Assembly (NCBI GenBank): GCA_946894095.1
Contig: OX335655.1
Coordinates: 18,848,001-18,912,000, forward strand
Length of the DNA stretch: 64,000 nt
Direction of reading: 5' to 3'
Source of the DNA: Incurvaria masculella
Taxonomy: Eukaryota > Arthropoda > Insecta > Lepidoptera > Incurvariidae
Numbering within the stretch: position 1 is the stretch's first letter; each line of letters begins with the position of its first letter. The translations under genes were made by a program, and so were the position numbers. Positions 43,414-53,157 of this stretch are shown here, one piece after another. The notes beneath the pieces are model-generated. The model was not told the origin of the DNA. It ran no database searches and was given only the letters and a program-made list of their open reading frames with translations.

Positions 43414-43647
43414 CATCTAATCGTAGACTCCGTAACAACGTCCCACGTGAGAGCGGGAAAAAAGTTAGTTTATCTATCTCACGCGCTCACCACGCAACAA
43501 TGGCTGCTATCGCAACACCAGACAGATTATGTCTGCCAAGGTCGACCATGTCACCTGACACCGAGATGAGATATCGGCTGCCAGGTTACGTCTCTGTCGA
43601 ACCATTAATTCGGGCCAGGCAACAGTGTTACTAACCTGAGCCGGTAG
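43414..43647. other. Unassigned stretch
   Basis: A short open frame at 43430-43632 has no recognised domain. Confidence 0.3.
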
Positions 43648-43982
43648 TCTAAGTTGTCACCTAAATTGGCGTTACGGCAAACCGATCGACTGGCGTTTTC
43701 AAATGTATGGAGAAATTGATGAGCGCGCGCAGCGGGCGTTAAGCGAACTAACATTTGCGAGTCCGAGCTTGATTTGACAGCTTACTCAACGTTGCCGTAA
43801 ATACGTCGACGTTGCCGTTTACGTCCACTCCGCGTTTTCATACAAATCGGAAGTCCGCGTTTGACTTTGACAGCTTGAAGAAGTAAAACCACAGAATATC
43901 TAGTAAAAACTTGTATGGAGTTTGGAGAAAACGCCAGTCGATCGGTTTGCCGTAAACGCCAATTTCGGTGAGAACTCAGACT
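43648..43982 (+). mobile_element. MITE K, copy 3
   Basis: Same sense as copy 1, with inverted ends TTGTCACCTAAATTGGCG and CGCCAATTTCGGTGAGAA. It is followed within about 20 bases by copy 4. Confidence 0.82.
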
Positions 43983-43999
43983 GCCCACTCTGAGTCAGG

Positions 44000-44462
44000 C
44001 TGAGTTCTCACCTAAATTGGCGTTTACTGATCTTCAAAGTTAAATAAAAACGTCAAACCCCATACAATTGTTTACTACTTATTCTGTGGTTTTACTTTTT
44101 CGAGCTGTCAAAGTCAAACTCGGACTTCCGATTTGTACAAAAACGCGAAGTCGGCATAACAATCAAACTCGGACCATGGAGGTGAATTTCCTCACCTCCA
44201 TGAAATGAAATGAAATGAAATGAAATAATGAAATAATAATTTATTTGTTCACTTATGGGTTAATAGGCGATATATTTTTGGTCTTCAGATCTCCATAAGA
44301 TGCCTGTTACGGCGTACAAATACAAATATCGTATGACTCGGACTCGCAAATATTGGTTCGCTTAGCGCCCACTGCGCGCACTCTTCAATTTCTCCATACA
44401 TTTGAAAACGTCAGTCGATCGGTTTGGCGTAAACGCCAATTTAGGTGAAAACTGGGACTACA
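44000..44462 (-). mobile_element. MITE K, copy 4, interrupted
   Basis: Both inverted ends are present (GTTCTCACCTAAATTGGCG and CGCCAATTTAGGTGAAAA). The interior is broken at about 44175-44335 by CATGGAGGTGA inverted pieces, a (TGAAA)n run and, read on the minus strand, an AATAAATTATT end like a retroelement tail. Confidence 0.7.
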
Positions 44463-44754
44463 GGCTGTGGAGAGATCTCTGCTCGATATTTTAACGGGAA
44501 TATGTGGCAGACTTCAGATCATGCAGCCGCCTCGCAAGCATGCTCGCAATCACGTTAACTTTTTACGCTCTTCATTAAACTTTTGATTTTCCCTAACGGC
44601 ATACAAGGGTGTTATATTCTGTGACTACTAGGTTTACTGATATTTCATCTCCTTGTGTCGGATTCCGCAAAACATTCGAGAAGACATTAAAATAATTACA
44701 TCTAGATCAGTTTTATATTCCAGCATCGAGCATGGCTTTTAAATCCAGTATTAC
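44463..44754. other. Unassigned stretch
   Basis: Nothing recognised. Confidence 0.35.
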
Positions 44755-45162
44755 ATTTTTTTTTTTAATGTGACCGGACATGGATGGCTAATACCACAAG
44801 TTCTATCATGGTATTAGCCCAACACACCACATGGGAACTAGGTGCCATGCCAGGACCTTCCTTATATTGCACGGCTACATTGAACTGGATGGAAAACACG
44901 GACAATTTTCATTGCCGCTTCGACCATCGTTCATCCAATGCGATGGTACCAACCCGGGCGGGATAAACCCTACCACCTAGTAAGTAAGGAAGGGGACCTA
45001 CAGCTTAACGTGGAATCTGAACCACGGCCAGCCTCTCTCAACGGTCGAATGGTCACCCACCCAAGACCAGACCGGACCCAGCGTTGCTTAACTTCGGAGA
45101 GCGATCGCCGAAGTGTCGCGCCACTGGGCCACTGAGGCTGACGCCACTGGGCCACTGAGGCT
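44755..45162 (-). mobile_element. 5S-headed SINE, complete, with duplicated head edge
   Basis: In reverse: poly-T, shared body, then a 5S rRNA-derived head. The head reads on the minus strand CCGAAGTTAAGCAACGCTGG and GGTCTTGGATGGGTGACC, which match the A-box and C-box control elements of 5S rRNA genes. The last 24 bases (GCCACTGGGCCACTGAGGCT) are present twice. Confidence 0.9.
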
Positions 45163-45865
45163 ACATTTATGCTTATTTTTTTTAAGCTAAAGTATTTAGT
45201 CCAAAAATTCAATACCTTCGTTCCACATTTTCAGGTGATCTTTTATCTCAGGTCACTTGTATAAAAAGGCGGTGATAAAGACTCATAAATTCGTAAGGTT
45301 TCTTTCATTATTCATTAGCATGTCGCAAACGTGAAAATGTCTTGTCTCCTTCATTTGCGTTCATTTGTCATGCCAGGCCATGCACAGGAAAATAAAATTA
45401 TATAATATTTTGAAAATGACAGTTCCGTGTTCCACAGGAATCTTTCAGAGGATTCTTTCAAGACACTAGGAGAGCTCATCTGAGTCTTAGATATTCGAGT
45501 CGGTTGTTTTATAGAATAATATTTTGATAATCCCAATGAAGTTCTGGTTCCCTATTTCTTCTTCGCTACCCAAGAGCACGCCGTAAAGATCGTTACAAAT
45601 ATTCATTGTTTTTATTGAAATAATTCTAGTTCAAAAATATATTTGATTGGTCTGTTCAACACAGTGTGATCTGTTCATCAACTTTGCGGATTCAGCAAAA
45701 AAGTACTGTGTGCATTCTGCAAACTAAAATTAACGCCTACATTTTAGATCCTTCGCAAAAAAAATCATGAAAGTGTCTTTTGGTTTAAATCTTTATAATC
45801 GCTTCATTAGCAAATAATAAGTAGGTCGATCACTTCAACTGATCACTTCCCTTTAAACTGGATTT
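45163..45865. other. AT-rich unassigned stretch
   Basis: I found no gene or paired repeat here. Confidence 0.35.
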
Positions 45866-46156
45866 TAAAAACCAGCCAAGTGCGAGTCGGACTCGCACAC
45901 GAAGGGTTCCGTACCATCGTACAAGATGTAACACAAAAAAATCAGGTTTTTTGTACGGGACCCCCCTTTAATTTTAAAATTGTTTTTATTTCACCTATTT
46001 GTTGTTATAGCGGCAAAATAAATACACACTCTGTGAAAATTTCAGCTGCCTACCTATTACGGTTCATGAGATACAGCCCTGTGACGGACGGACGGACAGC
46101 GGAGGCTTAGTAATAGGGTTCCATTTTCACCCTTTGGGTACGGAGCCCGGAAAAAT
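45866..46156 (-). mobile_element. Family A copy
   Basis: A complete reverse copy with (GGAC)3, from CAGCCAAGTGCGAGTCGGAC to GGTACGGAGCCCGG. Confidence 0.88.
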
Positions 46157-46540
46157 CAAGGTGAGGTCGCTAGCACGAGATTAGTTGACGCTAGTATCTC
46201 GGATATAAAACCGTATTTCTCTTCACTCGATCAACTGCGCGTGTGACTTTGCAGCGAAGACAAGAGAATTTTCTCAAATAAATCGGTCCGCAGTTTCTAT
46301 CTCGCTGTTGAGGGAACTGACGACAGAGCTTAGGGTAATGGCGTCGTTACGAGTTCCCCGACGCTCACGGAGATAAAAAGTAACTTATGAATGAATGCGA
46401 CGCCAAATCGGCCATTTTGTCTCGTCCGCCATTTGCTGCTGGTGTTGTCGCGGAATGTTTTTTAACGGACTTCGAAGACAGCAGACGTCGCGCAGCTTAT
46501 TACAGAGTTGTTGGCGGTGTTGGCTGCAGCCGGAAATGGA
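46157..46540. other. Unassigned stretch, possibly promoter-like
   Basis: ATATAAAACCG at 46203-46213 followed about 25-30 bases on by CTTCACTCG could be a TATA promoter. The only downstream coding candidate is the FLYWCH-like frame at 46541. This is speculative. Confidence 0.25.
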
Positions 46541-46815
46541 ATTAAGAAAATAAAGGTTCCAGGGATCACGGTTGCAAGATAAGATATGAAGTGTGCAAAA
46601 GAGATATTTGTGTTCTGCAAGACAATTATAGAGTAGGATATGTTAATATGGTGTGGACATGTAGAACGAATAAGAATCCTGTATTATGTCCAACTGTCAT
46701 GCCCGGACGATGCAGAAGAATTTACCATGACAACGCAGGTCCTGTGATTCGTAAAGGTCAAATTCGTAGCAACACCGCATTCAAAGAGCATGTATGGAAG
46801 GTTTTTGTTTTATGT
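46541..46815 (+). pseudogene. FLYWCH zinc-finger-like frame (tentative)
   Basis: The frame from about 46544 to TAA 46816-46818 reads KRDICVLQDNYRVGYVNMVW, TCRTNKNPVLCPTVMPGRC and IYHDNAGP. The order Y..G.....W.C......C.......H resembles a FLYWCH finger, a DNA-binding or protein-binding domain common as alternative 3' exons in insect mod(mdg4)-type genes. The final His pair is not standard. No partner exon is seen. It may be a stray or decayed exon. Confidence 0.35.
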
Positions 46816-46870
46816 TAATGGATATGAATTACCAATACCCAGTTAGCACAGCCGTAGCTAGCACAGCACA

Positions 46871-46908
46871 GGCGCTGCAGCCATTGTATGTACAATGGCT
46901 GCAGCGCC
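46871..46908. repeat. Perfect palindrome, 18-base arms
   Basis: Arms 46871-46888 and 46891-46908 are exact reverse complements around TG. The arms contain CTGCAGCC/GGCTGCAG. Confidence 0.9.
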
Positions 46909-47640
46909 GGCGAGAGCGTTCGCTTACGAAATCGCTTGCTACTGATTATCTCGAGTTCCAACGAATAAACAAAATATGATATTTTTATCAAAGGAAGTGC
47001 ATAAACGTCCATACCTTTTTTTAGTATTACAATGCTTGAGCAAGGCATAGGCAAGGTATTTTACCCAAAATTCGTACTTATCAGCCATTTGCGGTCACGA
47101 CCTGCGGATAAAACTATAAATTCCGCCAACCAATTGCCCTGCCAGCCAGTAAGGTGAGAATATTGTCGTTGGACTATGCTCTCGTAAATAATAATGTAGC
47201 CTGCAAGTAATTGGTGGACTCAGTTTGTTACCATACTTACAGTATACAGTGTTACAAATAAAGATGACCAACTGAAGAATTATATGTACGAACAAGAAAT
47301 CCCTAAATAGAAACATACATATAATATAAAAGACCAGTAGGGCTACCAAGGTGACTTACCTAAGATGCAAGTGAGTGATTCAATCTGACGTTTAGTTGCA
47401 TTGCTAACCATGCTAACTGGAAAACTTCAGTTCACTCGGCCGAATAAAACTGTTTGACCGTTAGCATGGTACGAAATGGAACTAAACGTTAAAATTTGCT
47501 TGTTCATCCGGACAGATCATACCATAGGAACCCCCGAGTTCTTGACTATAATAATGACAAAAACGAATACTATCTAAATGAGTAAATGTCGACACAGAAT
47601 ATATGATCGAAATAATTATTTTTGAGGCAAATTCCTGAGT
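46909..47640. other. Unassigned stretch
   Basis: No gene or paired repeat is recognised. Confidence 0.35.
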
Positions 47641-48027
47641 TTTTTTTTTATGTGACTGGACATGGATGGCTAATACCACACCATTCTATCATGGTATTAG
47701 CCGAACACACCACATGGGAGCTAGGTGCCATGCCATGACCTTCCTTATATTGCACGGCTACATTGAACTGGATGGAAAACACGGAGAATTTTTCATTGCC
47801 GCTTCGACCATCGTTCATCCAATGCGATGGTACCAATCCGGGCGGGATTAACCCTACAACCTAGTAAGTAAGGAAGGGGACCTACAGTTTAACGTGGAAT
47901 CCGAACCACGGCCAGCCTCTCTCAACGGTCGAATGGTCACCCATCCAAGACCAGACCGGACCCAGCGTTGCTTAACTTCGGAGAGCGATCGCCGAAGTGT
48001 CGCGCCACTGGGCCATTGAAGCTGACA
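47641..48027 (-). mobile_element. 5S-headed SINE, reference copy
   Basis: A complete copy in reverse. The poly-T tail (A-rich in the sense direction) is at 47641-47650, then the shared body, then a 5S rRNA-derived head at about 47930-48020. In the sense direction the C-box region GGATGGGTGACC lies at 47935-47946 and the A-box region AAGCAACGCTGGGTCC at 47959-47974. This is the SINE3 type, transcribed by RNA polymerase III from a type 1 internal promoter. Confidence 0.92.
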
Positions 48028-48053
48028 AGTTGGCTTTAACGAGAATATTTTTT

Positions 48054-48343
48054 TTTCTTTTCATACCCAGAGTACTAATGGAACCCTAATACTAAGCCTC
48101 CGCTGTCCGCCCGTCCGTCCGTCCGTCTGTCACAGGGCTGTATCTCATGAACCGTAATAGGTAGGCAGCTGAAATTTTCACTGAGCGTGTATTTATGTAT
48201 TTGCCGTTATAACAACAAAGAGATGAAATTTAAAAATAATAAAAATTAAAGGGGGCTTCTAAACAAAAAAAGTGACTTTATTTGTTTTAAATCTTGTACG
48301 ATGGAACGGAACCCTTCGTGTGTTCGACTAGCACTTAGCCTAT
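48054..48343 (+). mobile_element. Family A copy, diverged outer ends
   Basis: A forward copy with (CCGT)3-4, lacking the CCAAAGGG piece. It ends at GTTCGACTAGCACTTAGCC. Confidence 0.78.
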
Positions 48344-49355
48344 TTATCTATTTGTCCAGTTTTTATAAGTTGAAGCATTCTCAGATCGGAACTACAGTAC
48401 CTTCAGTGTCTTTGAAAGACCCGACATCAACATTGATATTATCTTGCGAGCCACATAATAAGAGTGGCAGAAATATGGAGACATTAGGGCGCTAACGAGG
48501 CATGGGAGGAGCTCCGCGGAGATTAGCGAGCGACTCAGTGGGAGCATCCCAACGCGTCTGCGACTTTTATGTTGAACTTCATAGACAATTCATAAACACA
48601 GCTTACACTTGGCTTCCATACCTTAGTGTACCTTTCCGCAGATCAAAAACCGATCAAGCGTGAACTTATTCACGTGCCGAGGCTCCCGTCACGCTTAGAA
48701 ATTCGCCCTCGCCTGATGATTTATTTGCAATATCATACAAAATGAGCACTTCAGTAATCTAGCTTGGTCTCAAAATTATGATATTTTGAACAAAAGTTGG
48801 TGCACAACAAGTCAAGTCTATCAAACCTAATTTTGCTTTTTTTTTCAGAATGTTGAAACAACTGTTAATAGGAGACATTCAGGACAAAATGCGTGTGACC
48901 ACCACACATACATCGGAGCCAGACCATAAGAGCTTTTTTGAGACGGTACCCTAAAAAGGAATGAGATGTGGCATCTAGAATGCCTACTAACAAATATTCT
49001 AGCACAGCAGATATTTCGCAGGCGATTTGGAGTGTTTGTGTTGGTGGGAGAACTCTCCCTTGGCGAACGCCATGCGAACGCATTCAGGGGGGATGTGTGG
49101 ACTCTGTGGCTGCCGACCAGATTCCCGTACGTTTATGTGGACAGTATTCGAATGGAGAATTGCCCAAACCTTGAGGAATTCGTTAATGTTTAAAGAATTC
49201 CTCAATCCTCGGGGAATCTGCTGAGGAATTGGGGAATGCTTAAGATTTTGGAATTTTACGTTCCGATTGACACACACCTTTTTAGCCTCACTTTTCATCG
49301 ACAACTCAATCGCATGAACTTTTTTTGCTCGGTGAAAAAATTCCGACGATCGGCC
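48344..49355. other. Unassigned stretch with repeat fragments
   Basis: 48488-48570 resembles dispersed repeat P (CCAACGCGTCTGCGACTTT). 48866-48900 matches 31300-31335. Overlapping frames at 48960-49300 on both strands have no domain. AATTCCTCAATCCTC-type sequence at 49195-49235 is faintly repeated at 49965-50030. Confidence 0.3.
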
Positions 49356-49500
49356 CGTAAGCTATGCTCCCCGTGCAAACGTAGTTTACTAATCATTTGG
49401 AAACCGCTATTCCAAATAAATTGATATTTAATATCTAATATCAGGTAACAAATATCTGTGTCTGCACGCTTTTGTTTTTTTGAAAAATCCAAACCGAATG
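49356..49500 (+). repeat. Dispersed repeat N, copy 1
   Basis: GCCCGTAAGCTATGCTCCCC, TTTACTAATCATTTGGAAAC and CAAATATCTGTGTCTGCA recur at 49739-49886 in the same sense and, less exactly, at 49575-49722 in reverse. Confidence 0.75.
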
Positions 49501-49574
49501 AAATGAAAGCAAAAAGAAAATCTTCATACGAATTTTGTTTTCTCTGTGGTTTGACCCAGAATACATTTACCGAA

Positions 49575-49722
49575 AAAACAAAGACATGCAGACACAGATA
49601 TTTGTAGCCTAATATTAGATACCAAATATCAAGTAAGTTGGAAGAGTGGTTTTCAAATTATTAGTAAACTACGTTTGTATGGGAGGCGAAATTTTCAGGT
49701 GCTTACGGGCCGACCATAAATC
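49575..49722 (-). repeat. Dispersed repeat N, copy 2
   Basis: The reverse member of the triplet, from GCAGACACAGATATTTGT to GTGCTTACGGGCCGACC. Confidence 0.7.
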
Positions 49723-49738
49723 GGCTGGATAAAGAACC

Positions 49739-49886
49739 GCCCGTAAGCTATGCTCCCCATACAAATGTAGTTTACTAATCATTTGGAAACCGCTATTCCA
49801 ATGCAATCGATATTTAATATCTAATATTAGGTAACAAATATCTGTGTCTGCATGCTTTTGTTTTTTTGAAAAATCCAAACGAAAAA
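49739..49886 (+). repeat. Dispersed repeat N, copy 3
   Basis: Very similar to copy 1 over about 145 bases. Confidence 0.75.
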
Positions 49887-50093
49887 AAAACCAAAGATCA
49901 TCGTGCCGACATGCGGCTGCATATGCTTTTTTTGGCCATTGCAAATTTTCAATGGAAACTTGGATCCGATTCCGAAGTATTGCGGATTCTGGGGAATCCA
50001 AAGAACTTTTTTGGGGAAATTGAGGAGGCACAATCAGCAACGCTGGTAAAGCGGCGAACCTGGTTACGCCCACATTACCCTTCTCCCTTTATT

Positions 50094-50662
50094 CCGGGAG
50101 TTCACGACATTTTTGGTCACGATAAGGTAAATGACTGAATCTGGGTTTACATGCTAGAGACCAACCCTCTGATGCTAAATATGTCGGTCTGCCCGTCCCA
50201 AGTGGTTGCGTTTTCTAGATTGGCTAAATACAATAGATGCTGGTATGTACCTGCTGATGAATATACTGATTATCTGGAAACATTGATACCTATTAATTAT
50301 ACAACAATAACCAGACGGTTACTTAATTAAATACTTAAATAAACCTAAAGTTATATCTGTAACCTAAATCGACTATAACTACTAAATGCAACCAAAGATT
50401 TGTTCAGTTTTTGTATTGCTTAGCAAGTATGTATTGATACTTTCATGCTTCGTCATTTGCATCCATTTACCTTATCATATGTATTTTTTGTCACCATAAC
50501 TACTTGTTCAGGCGCCTTATCTACGTAACGCAACCACTTGGAACAGGCAGACTAGAACTCTAACACATTTAGCTTCAGAGGGTTGTACTTTATCCTGTGA
50601 ACCCAGTTTCAGCCATTTACGTTATCGTTACCATTTTTGTCGCGACCTTCTAGTCTACTTCC
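50094..50662 (+). mobile_element. MITE M, copy 2
   Basis: This is the partner of 8286-8852, same orientation, with inverted ends GTTCACGACATTTTTGGTC and TTACCATTTTTGTCGCGACC. Confidence 0.85.
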
Positions 50663-51424
50663 TTCTCGTCAGGTTCGTGTCAGGTTTTGTCCCAGCCATA
50701 ATTTTAGTAGGTATACGTACGAGACGCGACTTCGACGTTAGATTGAGCGCCGATGCTGCGGGACTTATTAAAGCAATGAACGACCAATTTATATCAAGGG
50801 ACTGATTGATGCGCCTGCTTACTTGTATGTATACTGAAGGTACGCCTCATTGCCGCATAGATTGTAGGAGTAACTAACTAATGTTACTTTGCATGATTTT
50901 TGTCATGAACTATATGATATTATAGCAGTAACTGGGCGTAGGCAGAGGGTTATGAAGAGGGGTTAATTAAAGGGTTATATGATGTATGTAAACTCTTTGT
51001 GTATTGTAAACTGTAGATAAATAAATAACAGAAACATAATGGAGTAATCTCTGACCTCTATTATCTAGGGTTCTACTCAAGTAGAAGTAACAGATAACTT
51101 ACAACTTGGGATGAGATTGATAGTATCAAAAAATATCAATATTATATCCGCAAATGCTAATGCTGATATCATGTTTCTTCATTAAATTATTTTTTTCGTG
51201 TAACCCGACTACATCCAGCATTATCGCAAAACGACGCCCACACGAACACGATTAAAGTTATTTTTCAATAATAAAACATAACATACCTAATGCCAATAGG
51301 TGACTTGTCACTGGCGTTGATTAGGTATCGCGTCATTCCATATCGATTTAGAGTGTAACACATCAAAATGTGTTTAAAAATCGTTATTCACAATCGCGAT
51401 TGAGCAAGGAACATTCGTGTCCTG
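50663..51424. other. AT-rich unassigned stretch
   Basis: GTAGATAAATAAATAACAG at 51014-51032 looks like a retroelement tail. No gene. Confidence 0.3.
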
Positions 51425-51567
51425 ATTGCACGAAGAGACGGCTGAGTTAATCAATGTTCAAACACGTCAATTTTAGTGAACCGCATTGAGTTGCTTCAAT
51501 ACCGTCCATAGAAAGTGACGTGTTTAATTATACGTTGACGTTGATTTAAATTTTTTGTCCTTTCGTG
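51425..51567 (+). mobile_element. MITE L, copy 2
   Basis: It carries CAATGTTCAAACACGTCA and GAAAGTGACGTGTTTAATTA, in the same sense as 39487-39652. Confidence 0.72.
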
Positions 51568-51587
51568 TTTTACCTATTATATATGTT

Positions 51588-51818
51588 TTATTTATTCTTG
51601 ACCATGGATACAAGTGCTTCATTCGTGTAACCGTCCATTCCGAACTCATAATCCGTAGGACTACTGACACCAAGCTTGAAAGCTTTTTCCGGGTACCTAT
51701 CCTCAAAAGCAAAAAGGAAACCATATAGGACAGTATAGGATAACGTATGCCCGTCTGTATCTCTGTCTGTCAAGTCCCCTTTTCTCAGGAACGCGTCTGG
51801 GTCTATGGTCCCTTGGAG
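51588..51818 (-). CDS. Candidate terminal exon of an unidentified protein
   Basis: On the minus strand, TTGATTTGTTTCCAG ends at 51819 and is a good 3' splice site. It opens a phase-0 frame of 76 codons ending at TAA, directly overlapped by AATAAA. Segments are GTIDPDAFLRKGDLTDRDTD, YGFLFAFEDRYPEKAFKLGV and YEFGMDGYTNEALVSMV. The composition is protein-like and there are no interruptions. I do not recognise a family. The upstream partner exon is not identified. The signal-peptide exon at 54882-54936 is on the same strand, but its phase (1) does not fit this exon directly. Confidence 0.5.
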   Translation of the reverse strand, partial: LQGTIDPDAFLRKGDLTDRDTDGHTLSYTVLYGFLFAFEDRYPEKAFKLGVSSPTDYEFGMDGYTNEALVSMVKNK

Positions 51819-52018
51819 CTGGAAACAAATCAACGTGATAAAAGCGGTCATTTATGGCGCATTTTGATACTCGAAACCGTACCCGTTGACCTAAGAATAT
51901 GAAATTTGGTAGTCAAGGACTAACAGCACAAGTAAAGAAAAAATCGGAAAATTCTTCATATGTTGTCAGATCACATAAAAAAACCGTGATGGGCGAACTA
52001 TCCATACATCTAATCTAA
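51819..52018. other. AT-rich stretch between exon candidate and tandem pair
   Basis: Nothing else is recognised. TCTAATCTAATAAATAATAT at 52009-52028 may include the true 5' end of the element that follows. Confidence 0.3.
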
Positions 52019-53157
52019 TAAATAATATAAAGGGGAAAGTTTGTAATAATGGATGGATGGATGGATGGATGGATGGATGGATGGATGGATGTTTGTTACT
52101 CTTTCACGTAAAAACTACTGAATGGATTCTAATGAAACTTTACAATAATATAGCTTATACATCAGAATAACACATAGGCTACAATTTATGTGCCCATGGG
52201 CTTTAGAACTTTCACGGGGCTGCGAAAACGATGCCGGTAGCGATACTTCACACTAGGGGGAGAGGAGCCGGGGGCGGTGGCGGGGAGCGGCGGCGGGGGG
52301 AGGGCAGACGTCGTGACTGTTTGGTGTCCGTTTGGCGAATTTTCAAGGCACTAGCGATTTGTAAAACTTAGTACATGTACATTTAACTACCCGGGAATTA
52401 GGATTGGCTAAATAGAATTCAGTTCCGCTTACGCTAAGATGGGGCTGTCATACAAACTGCAATGCTATGCACGGCTCGGCTTTGCGGCGGCAGCGCTTAC
52501 TTTTACTGAAGTACGGCTTGGTATTTCCTGCAACTTTAGGACTACTTGGCATCACGCTAAATCGCCGGAGGAGCGACCAACAGAATAAAATCCTTGAGAA
52601 CCAATTACTCGATTTAGATGTGCATTGTATCTACGTCTAGCCTGATTCTACTAAAAACTTAAAGATTACATAATATAACGCTTCATTACCAGAAGGGTAA
52701 GTAGTGAGTCTTAAAGTCTTATAACATGCGAACCACTTACCTGATTTATATGCGTATTTTATCAATGTATAGCATCTCTGGGAGCAGTCAGGTTCGAGAT
52801 GGGTTACTGTTTTCGATGTTGAGGCTGGCTGTGGGTTGGAGTCCACGCAAAACTTACCTACGTTACACGTTACTTACTAGGTAAGCAATGTAGCAGTGAA
52901 AGTGCAGAAAGGTTCTCGCGGCAAATATTTTTTTTTTAAATAGCCACCAAACGTCAACGAAGCTCTAAATGGGAATTATTGGATGTTTCTCATTAAATCA
53001 TGCTATTTCGGCTCGAACGATCTTGATTAAATTTGGTACATGGATACATTGTCCTGGACCAGTTTGACCCTATTTTGGACCAGTCATGTGGGCTACTTTT
53101 TATCCATGAGATAATTTAGCCGACACTAACCCGAGCGGAGCCGGGTACCGCAGCTAG
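52019..53157 (+). mobile_element. Helitron-like non-autonomous element, tandem unit 1
   Basis: This 1139-base unit starts TAAATAATATAAAGG, has (GGAT)9 at 52050-52090 and ends with CCCGAGCGGAGCCGGG, a short stem-loop, and then CAGCTAG before T. The 3' hairpin plus CTAG|T ending fits the Helitron rule (CTRR with a hairpin just upstream). It has no Rep/helicase coding sequence. The stretch 52740-52885 contains a diverged 5S-SINE-like segment. Confidence 0.7.

Noticed and set aside
47930..48020. 5S rRNA gene
   Set aside because: The 5S-like part is only the head of a dispersed SINE, is joined to an unrelated body, and appears in several diverged copies. It is not a functional 5S gene.
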